Below are positions 6,631-11,556 of a DNA stretch of 11,556 bases, piece after piece. The first letter of the stretch is position 1, and the number at the start of each line of letters is the position of its first letter. Below the pieces are notes generated by a model. The model saw only the letters and a list, made by a program, of their open reading frames with translations. It was not told where the DNA came from and ran no database searches. This DNA is from Armatimonadota bacterium. GTDB taxonomy: Bacteria > Armatimonadota > SYMT01. Made by a program: the position numbers and the translations under genes. Where the stretch lies: contig JAJFMS010000025.1 of assembly GCA_020696885.1 (NCBI GenBank), positions 1-11,556 of the forward strand, written 5' to 3'.

Positions 6631-7320
6631 ATGAGCAAGACTGCGTTCGAGGCATGGGCCGAGTGCTACCGCGAGGCCGCGGATGCCGGCATCGAGCTGA
6701 TGTGGCCCAGCGAGACCCTGGTGCGCCTTTTCAAGGGGCACTACGTCCCCGGGCTCTCCAAGGACTACGCCGGCAAGAAGCTGCTGGACGTAAGCGTGGG
6801 CAACGGCAATAACCTGATCTTCCTGGCTTCCCTGGGGCTGGAGTTGTACGGCACGGAAGTGCTGCCGGAGATGTGCGCCGCCGCCACGGAGCGCCTCGCG
6901 AAGGTGAACGTGAACGTCGACATGCGGCCAGGCCTGAACCAGTCGCTGCCGTTCGAGGACAACACCTTCGACTTCTTGACCTCCTGGAACGTGCTCCACT
7001 ACGAGCCCACGGAAGCGGACATCGTGGCGGCGCTGGCGGAGTATTGCCGGGTGCTGAAGCCGGGGGGGCGCGTGTTCGTCTCCACCACCGGGCCGGAGCA
7101 CATGATCCTGGCCGGCGCCGAGACGCTAGGCGGGCACCGCTACCAGATCGGCCGGGACGACGACTTCCGCAAGGGCGAGGTCTTCTTCTACTTCGACTCC
7201 CCGAACTACATCAAGCACTACTTCGGGCAGCACTTCAACGACGTGCTCGTGGGTCGCACGCACGACTTCCTGCTCACGGACACGCTGGACTGGTTTATCG
7301 TCACCGCGGTGAAAGGCTAA
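6631..7320 (+). CDS. Class I SAM-dependent methyltransferase
   Basis: A 229-residue protein with a Methyltransf_11/25-type core: motif I LLDVSVGNGNN at 51-61, the acidic strand-2 position at GTEV (74-77), FDFLTSWNVLHY at 113-124, and VLKPGGRVFVSTT at 141-153. Motif I reads D-V-S-V-G-N-G-N, so the first glycine of the normal GxGxG is serine-valine here, while the last two glycines remain. It sits between the ACP and the AAC(3) fusion, 28 bases and 5 bases away. The same order (carrier protein, methyltransferase, acyltransferase, DUF2172) is reminiscent of the Campylobacter jejuni flagellin-glycan locus near Cj1295-Cj1300, where a di-O-methylglyceryl group is made. O-methylation of a carrier- or sugar-bound hydroxyacyl group is therefore a reasonable guess. 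Confidence 0.87.
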   Translation: MSKTAFEAWAECYREAADAGIELMWPSETLVRLFKGHYVPGLSKDYAGKKLLDVSVGNGNNLIFLASLGLELYGTEVLPEMCAAATERLAKVNVNVDMRPGLNQSLPFEDNTFDFLTSWNVLHYEPTEADIVAALAEYCRVLKPGGRVFVSTTGPEHMILAGAETLGGHRYQIGRDDDFRKGEVFFYFDSPNYIKHYFGQHFNDVLVGRTHDFLLTDTLDWFIVTAVKG

Positions 7321-7325
7321 GCCGG

Positions 7326-9434
7326 ATGCCCACGGTCTATAGCCGCGACGAGCTGGCCCGCGCCCTCGTCTCGGTCGGGGTGAAGCGCGGCGACATCGTC
7401 TTCAGCCACAGCAACGTCGGCTTCTTCGGGCTGCCCGAGGAAGGGCGCACGCCCGAAGCGGTGTTCAACACCGTCTACGGCGCCATCCGGGACGTGATCG
7501 GCGAGGAAGGGACGTTCGTCGTCCCCACCTTCACCTACTCGTTCTGCCGGCGGCAGCCGTTCGACCCGGAGACCACCCCTTCGTCCATGGGGATGTTCGC
7601 CGAGATGATCCGGCAGCACCCGGATGCCGTGCGTTCCAACGACCCGATTTTTTCGGTGGCGGCCATCGGAGCGCAGGCACGCGAGCTGACACAGGACGTT
7701 CCGGCGGAGTGCTTCGGTCCGGACAGCTTCTGGCACCGGTTCCTGGAGCGAGACGGCATCGTCTGCAACCTCAACTTCGACGCCGGCTCCACCTACGTCC
7801 ACTACATCGAGCGGTGCCTGAACGTGCCGTACCGGTATGACAAGCTGTTCCCCGGCACGATCGTCCGGAACGGGAAGCGCTTCAAGACCAGCTCCGTCTA
7901 CTTCTGCCAGGACATGTCCAATCCCGCCACCGGGGCGGTGTTCGAGCCGCTCGACACCCTGGCCCGGGAGCGCGGGCTGGCGCGCTCCGAGCGGGTGGGC
8001 CGCGGCGCCGTGGTGGCGATCCGCGCGCGGGACAAGTTCGAGCTGATCGAAGCTCAGCTCAAGATCGATCCCTGGTTCCTCACCGAGTCCCACTCCGGTA
8101 AGGGCGAGCCGCAGTTGATCCGACCGGCGAACACGGAGCGGTTCGGCGTGAAGCTGCCGGACGACGCCTCCATGGAGGAGCTGGTCCGCGACCTCTGGTT
8201 CCTGCCCCGCGACATCGTCTCGGACGGGTATGACGCGGCGCTGGAGGCTCTCGCTACCCAGATCCCGCTGGAGATCCGGGAGTATCCCACCGGCACCGCC
8301 TGCTGGACCTGGATCGTGCCGGAGCGTTGGACCTGCCACGAAGCGTACCTGGAGACCCTGGACGGACGCCGAATCTTCTCATACGAAGACAATCCGCTGC
8401 ACGTGGTCTCCTACTCGCTGCCGTTCGAAGGCGAGGTGACCCGCGAGGAGCTGGATCCGCACCTCCACACGCACCGGCTGATCCCGGAAGCGATCCCATT
8501 CGTTTACAAGTACTACGAGCGGGACTGGGGTCTCTGCTGCTCGCAGGACCTGAAGGCGCAACTCACCGACGAGAAGTACCGGGTACGGATCAAGAGCGAC
8601 TTCAGCTACTCCACGCTTAAAGTGGGGGAGATGGTGCTGCCGGGCGAGACGGACGAGATCGTCTACCTCTGCGCCCACCTCTGCCACCCCGGCCAGGTGA
8701 ACGATGACCTCACCGGCGTGGCCGTGGCCCTGGACGTGATGCGCCACCTGGCCCGCAAGGCGCGGCGGCGCTACACCTACCGGTTCATCATCGTGCCGGA
8801 GACGATCGGCTCGGTGGCCTACCTCAGCCAGAACGAGGAGTTGATCGCGAAGATGAAGGGCGGCCTCTTCTTCGAGACGCTCGCGCACCACCAGGCGCAC
8901 ACCCTCCAGCTCTCCTTCCAGCAGGACACGGAGGTGGACCGCTGCTTCTGCGCTGCGCTGCGGGAGCACGAGCCGGGCGGCGAGATCATCCCGTTCGATT
9001 CCACGAACATGACCAACGACGAGCGGCAGTTCAACGCGCCGGGAGTCGGGGTGCCGATGCTCTCGCTGATGCGCGTGCTGCCCAAGGGTCATCCGGACTG
9101 GCCGTTCCGCGAATACCACTCCAGCCACGACAACCCGTCGCTCACCTCGCAGGAGAGCCTGGAGAAGTCGCGGGACCTGGCGCTGGCGATGCTGGACACG
9201 CTGGAGCGGAACTTCGTGCCGCGGAACCTGTACAGGGGCGAGGTGTTCCTCTCCCGCTTCGGTCTCTACCCGGACTGGACCGGCGATCTGGACTGGAGCC
9301 ACATCCTGTATGAAACGATGTACCGCATCGACGGCAAGCGCTCCATCCTGGACATCAGCCAGGAAATCAGCGCCCCATTCGACGCCGTGGCGAAGGTGGT
9401 GGAGCTGTTCCGCTCACGGGGGCTGGTGGCGTAG
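7326..9434 (+). CDS. AAC(3)-type N-acyltransferase fused to DUF4910/DUF2172 aminopeptidase-like module
   Basis: A 702-residue fusion starting at ATG 7326, 5 bases after the methyltransferase stop; AAAGG at 7312-7316 may be its ribosome-binding site. Residues 1 to about 265 are an aminoglycoside 3-N-acetyltransferase fold: VFSHSNVGFFG (25-35), GTFVVPTFTYSF (62-73), RSNDPIFSVAAIG (103-115; HP is usual where DP stands) and STYVHYIE with H159 and E162. Residues about 283-635 match DUF4910/DUF2172, an M28-like zinc peptidase fold: CHPGQVNDDLTG (H454, D460), PETIGSVAYL (E492), NDERQ (D565, E566) and EYHSSHDN (H598). The tail from about 636 is a winged helix (KRSILDISQEI...VVELFRSRGLVA). Homologues of both halves occur as separate proteins in nonulosonate and O-antigen loci. 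The likely role is transfer of an ACP-borne acyl group to a sugar amine, with the second module trimming or binding an amide; the latter is inference. Confidence 0.88.
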   Translation: MPTVYSRDELARALVSVGVKRGDIVFSHSNVGFFGLPEEGRTPEAVFNTVYGAIRDVIGEEGTFVVPTFTYSFCRRQPFDPETTPSSMGMFAEMIRQHPDAVRSNDPIFSVAAIGAQARELTQDVPAECFGPDSFWHRFLERDGIVCNLNFDAGSTYVHYIERCLNVPYRYDKLFPGTIVRNGKRFKTSSVYFCQDMSNPATGAVFEPLDTLARERGLARSERVGRGAVVAIRARDKFELIEAQLKIDPWFLTESHSGKGEPQLIRPANTERFGVKLPDDASMEELVRDLWFLPRDIVSDGYDAALEALATQIPLEIREYPTGTACWTWIVPERWTCHEAYLETLDGRRIFSYEDNPLHVVSYSLPFEGEVTREELDPHLHTHRLIPEAIPFVYKYYERDWGLCCSQDLKAQLTDEKYRVRIKSDFSYSTLKVGEMVLPGETDEIVYLCAHLCHPGQVNDDLTGVAVALDVMRHLARKARRRYTYRFIIVPETIGSVAYLSQNEELIAKMKGGLFFETLAHHQAHTLQLSFQQDTEVDRCFCAALREHEPGGEIIPFDSTNMTNDERQFNAPGVGVPMLSLMRVLPKGHPDWPFREYHSSHDNPSLTSQESLEKSRDLALAMLDTLERNFVPRNLYRGEVFLSRFGLYPDWTGDLDWSHILYETMYRIDGKRSILDISQEISAPFDAVAKVVELFRSRGLVA

Positions 9435-9457
9435 CGCTTGGGATATCGGACGCGCAA

Positions 9458-9671
9458 CGCGAGGGATTGAAACCACCTCGCTGGGAAGTCGTCCTCCGGA
9501 CGAGCTAGCGCCGTTGGGAGGATCTCCGTCCAGAGGACGGCTTACCAGCGAGGCACCGGTGGATATCGAATCAATCGACGCGTACGCTCGCTCAACCGGG
9601 TCGAAGAGGTCTCCCGTCCGGAGGACGATTGGCCGCAGGCCACCCAGCGAGGCGATTTTCAATCCCTCGCG
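9458..9671. mobile_element. MITE-like or REP-like element with 28-base inverted ends
   Basis: The ends are a perfect 15-base inverted repeat: CGCGAGGGATTGAAA at 9458-9472 and TTTCAATCCCTCGCG at 9657-9671. Three or four bases further in is a second perfect 10-base match, CCTCGCTGGG at 9476-9485 against CCCAGCGAGG at 9643-9652. The right half also contains CGTCCGGAGGACGA (9615-9628), the reverse complement of 9489-9502 in the left half, so the element is two inverted copies of one unit, the right one carrying an extra TGGCC-GCA-GGCCA hairpin (9630-9642). It encodes no transposase and no target-site duplication is visible at the edges. It could be a non-autonomous transposon, a REP/BIME-type repeat, or a structured RNA. 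Confidence 0.6.
9476..9553 (+). repeat. Long imperfect palindrome inside the element
   Basis: CCTCGCTGG (9476-9484) pairs with CCAGCGAGG (9545-9553). Pairing continues inward with few mismatches to about 9502/9527. Alternatively two perfect side hairpins form: TCGTCC-TCC-GGACGA (9489-9503) and CCGTCC-AGA-GGACGG (9526-9540). The same CGTCC-nnn-GGACG head recurs at 9615-9627. Confidence 0.75.
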
Positions 9672-9711
9672 CCGGGCTTGCACCTCGTACGCGGCAGTAC
9701 CTCGAAACCCA

Positions 9712-9724
9712 TCAATCCCTCGCG
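9712..9724 (-). repeat. Third partial copy of the element end
   Basis: TCAATCCCTCGCG repeats the right terminus seen at 9659-9671, 53 bases further on and in the same orientation. A 4-base-pair stem GGCA/TGCC (9724-9727 and 9732-9735) follows directly, just upstream of the deacetylase start. Confidence 0.65.
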
Positions 9725-9743
9725 GCAAGGCTGCCAAACAGCG

Positions 9744-11556
9744 ATGTTGAAGCTCATCAAAGGTCATCTCCAGCCCCAGCTCCGGTTTCCACGCCAGTGG
9801 CCGATGGTGGTGCTGTACCACAGCTTCTACCCCACCGTGGATCCCTCCGATCCGTTCCTGGGCTTCAACCTCTCCTACCAGCGGCTGGACGCGCAGCTCG
9901 AGCGGCTGGCCCGCAGCTACCGGATTCTGGATGAGGCGGAGTTCCTGGAGATCGCCGCGGGTGGGTTCCGAAACGCTGGCGGCACCTGCCTCGTCACCAT
10001 CGACGACGGCTATCGCGCGCTCTGCCGGCCGGAGGTGCTGGACATCTTCGCCGCGCGCCGGGTGAAGCCGCTCCTCTTCCTGATCGCGGGGCACCTGGAG
10101 GGCCGGGTCACGCCCTGGTACTCCCAGCTCGTGTCGCTGCTCCGCCGCACCCGGGGCACGATCCGCTTCGACGGCCGCCCCTGGGACCTCTCCGATCCGG
10201 TGGGCCGCAGCCTCCTCTACATGCACATCGAGCGGTACTTCCTGAAGCGCAGCCCGGAGCTGGCGCTCCAGAAGCTCTCGGAGCTCGGTGAGGTGGCGAG
10301 CCACGACCTCTCGCTGATCGAGCCCGACATGGAACCGATGAGCTGGCACGAAGCCAAATGGCTCCGTGAAGCCGGCTGGAGCATCGGGTCGCACGCCTGG
10401 TCGCACCATCCGCTCGCGAGCCTGGGGCTGGAGCAGCTCGAACAGGAGATGACCGACAGCAAGCGCCTGATCGAGGAGCGGATGGGGTTCAAGGTCCGCA
10501 CCTGCAGCTATCCGAACGGCAGCGAGAACGCCGCCGTACGCGAGGCGGCGGCCCGCCACTATGAGGCCGGATTCGCCGTAAACAGCGGCAAGCCGCGCGA
10601 CCTGTTCGAGATCCCGCGGCACGACCTGGGCGCCTATCCGTTCCACGACTTCCTGCGGTTCCGCAAGCTGCACCCGGCGGTGGAGGCGGTCCACGGCGGC
10701 GCCACCGCCGAGGCAAGCGGCCGCGAGCGGCTCCGGCAGAAGGCCGAGTGGATCACCCGCCACGCCTGGCGCCGCAACGGCGCCATCGGCGCGCAGCAGT
10801 TGATCCTGTTCCGCGGCGTACCGGAGCGGGTGGAGGTCGAGACCCCGCCGAGCCCTGCTTCGAAGCGGACCGGGCGACCGCGGGTGGCGGTGCTCTGCCG
10901 GTCCAACCCCTGGAACCGGTATGCGGTCTCCCGGCTGGCGCGAGAGCTGGACCTGGTGGGCATCGTGATCGAGCGCGATCCCGGCGACCCGGTGATCACG
11001 GCGGAGGTGGGCGATCCCAACTCCGTGGAGCGAGGTGCTTACAGCCTGCCTGCCGAGGCGCGCCCCTGGTATCCGCTGGACCACCCCCGCGGGGTCCTGC
11101 TGGATCTCACGTTCGGCACCTCCTGGGAAGCGTTCCACGTGGAGCCGGGAACGCCGGCCCTGGTGTTGAACCCCGGGGAAAGTATCAATTCCACCCGCGT
11201 GGAAGAGACGCTGGAGGCGTGGGCGCCCGACTATATCTTCGTCTTCGGCACCTCGCTGGTGCACGAGCGGGTGTACGGGAAGGCGCGGCGGTGCGCCGTG
11301 AACATGCACAACGGGCTCTCGCCGGAGTACCGCGGCAGCTACACGCTCTGGTGGCCGCTGTACGAGGGGCGGCCGGAGTACGTGGGCGGCACGCTGCACC
11401 TGTTGAGCCCGAAGATCGATGGTGGGGCTGTCTTTTTCCAGTGGCAGCCGCGGCTGGATGGGTCGGAGACGCCGCCGGAGTTGGAGATGATCGTCCAGCG
11501 GGACGGCATCGAGCACGTGATCACGCTGCTCACGCGCCTGAACGCGGGGGAGCAGA
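9744..11556 (+). CDS. NodB-type polysaccharide deacetylase fused to sugar N-formyltransferase (3' partial)
   Basis: The frame from ATG 9744 runs open to the window end (604 residues, no stop). Residues 20-310 are a CE4/NodB deacetylase: VLYHSF at 23-28, TIDDGY with D87 and D88, GSHAWSHH with zinc ligands H217 and H221, and the SYPNG motif at 255-259. After a Pro/Ser/Arg-rich linker (about 360-380) comes a formyltransferase domain: Rossmann start RVAVLCRSN, then FGTSLV (501-506), catalytic N520 and H522 in NMHNGLSPEYRGSYTLWW, and D559 in KIDGGAVF. This N-x-H...D set is that of N10-formyl-tetrahydrofolate-dependent enzymes. The expected net effect is removal of an N-acetyl group and formylation of the freed amine, or two steps at different positions. 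No signal peptide is seen, so it is probably cytoplasmic. The start has only a weak AAGG 13 bases upstream; ATG 9804 is an alternative but would trim the domain edge. Confidence 0.87.
   Translation, partial: MLKLIKGHLQPQLRFPRQWPMVVLYHSFYPTVDPSDPFLGFNLSYQRLDAQLERLARSYRILDEAEFLEIAAGGFRNAGGTCLVTIDDGYRALCRPEVLDIFAARRVKPLLFLIAGHLEGRVTPWYSQLVSLLRRTRGTIRFDGRPWDLSDPVGRSLLYMHIERYFLKRSPELALQKLSELGEVASHDLSLIEPDMEPMSWHEAKWLREAGWSIGSHAWSHHPLASLGLEQLEQEMTDSKRLIEERMGFKVRTCSYPNGSENAAVREAAARHYEAGFAVNSGKPRDLFEIPRHDLGAYPFHDFLRFRKLHPAVEAVHGGATAEASGRERLRQKAEWITRHAWRRNGAIGAQQLILFRGVPERVEVETPPSPASKRTGRPRVAVLCRSNPWNRYAVSRLARELDLVGIVIERDPGDPVITAEVGDPNSVERGAYSLPAEARPWYPLDHPRGVLLDLTFGTSWEAFHVEPGTPALVLNPGESINSTRVEETLEAWAPDYIFVFGTSLVHERVYGKARRCAVNMHNGLSPEYRGSYTLWWPLYEGRPEYVGGTLHLLSPKIDGGAVFFQWQPRLDGSETPPELEMIVQRDGIEHVITLLTRLNAGEQ

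Larger units (their letters stand above)
9435..9743 (+). other. 309-base gene-free gap made of palindromic elements
   Basis: No plausible protein on the plus strand. Nearly the whole gap is occupied by the inverted-repeat element at 9458-9671 and a third partial copy of its end at 9712-9724. GGATATCG occurs twice in direct orientation (9441-9448 and 9561-9568). GCGTACGC at 9580-9587 is a perfect palindrome. No T-tract follows any hairpin, and no clear promoter for the deacetylase gene is visible. Confidence 0.6.

Noticed and set aside
6873..7325. Long N-terminal extension of the AAC(3) fusion
   Set aside because: The frame is open upstream, but that part is arginine-rich shadow sequence lying on the methyltransferase gene. 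ATG 7326 gives the normal AAC(3) N-terminus.
7326..9434. Aminoglycoside resistance gene
   Set aside because: The AAC(3) domain is fused to a DUF4910/DUF2172 module and sits among glycan and ACP genes, so a role in sugar N-acylation is more likely than drug resistance.
9458..9724. CRISPR array suggested by GGGATTGAAAC-like ends
   Set aside because: Only three copies, one of them inverted relative to the others, with irregular spacing (about 200 and 53 bases). No array of equal spacers and no cas genes.
9414..11516. 700-residue open frame on the minus strand
   Set aside because: It is antisense to the clear deacetylase-formyltransferase gene, has arginine/histidine/leucine-rich low-complexity composition, and has no recognisable domain. 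Long antisense frames are expected in GC-rich DNA.

Overview
The window is a dense run of plus-strand genes from a GC-rich bacterium. Codon third positions are mostly G or C, GTG starts are common, and neighbouring genes overlap by 4 to 8 bases. The genes look like part of an accessory surface-glycan (O-antigen, capsule or flagellin glycan) locus. The phylum cannot be fixed from the sequence. A Gram-negative high-GC lineage such as Gemmatimonadota (Longimicrobium-like) is only a guess, based on the style of the intergenic repeats.

Layout. (1) Bases 1-1643 hold the 3' end of an N-acetyl sugar amidotransferase (WbpG/PseA/LegN type), a 129-residue protein of unknown function, and a zinc-ribbon SAM methyltransferase, all overlapping. 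(2) A 340-base gap contains a short dispersed repeat, a large imperfect hairpin and GC-rich palindromes. (3) Bases 1984-7320 hold a DmpG/HMGL-like aldolase, an acyl-CoA/acyl-ACP synthetase, a VOC-fold protein, a cyclase-family metallohydrolase, an acyl carrier protein and a second SAM methyltransferase. (4) Bases 7326-9434 encode a 702-residue fusion of an AAC(3)-type N-acyltransferase with a DUF4910/DUF2172 aminopeptidase-like module and a C-terminal winged helix. (5) A 309-base gap is filled by a palindromic MITE-like or REP-like element. (6) Bases 9744 to the window edge encode a NodB-type deacetylase fused to a sugar formyltransferase, cut off by the window end.

How they may work together (inference). 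The amidotransferase points to an amidine- or amide-bearing amino sugar, often a pseudaminic/legionaminic-type nonulosonate. The aldolase, AMP-ligase, VOC protein, cyclase-family hydrolase, ACP and methyltransferase look like a small pathway that makes a hydroxy or O-methylated acyl group and holds it on a carrier protein. The AAC(3) domain would then pass that acyl group to a sugar amine. This resembles the Campylobacter jejuni flagellin-glycan genes around Cj1295-Cj1300 (DUF2172 protein, AAC(3)-like proteins, ACP, methyltransferase), which are linked to a di-O-methylglyceryl pseudaminic acid; here the AAC(3) and DUF2172 parts are one polypeptide. The last gene would add a deacetylate-then-formylate step. 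Together these read as a plausible, possibly undescribed route for exotic N-acyl decoration of surface sugars.
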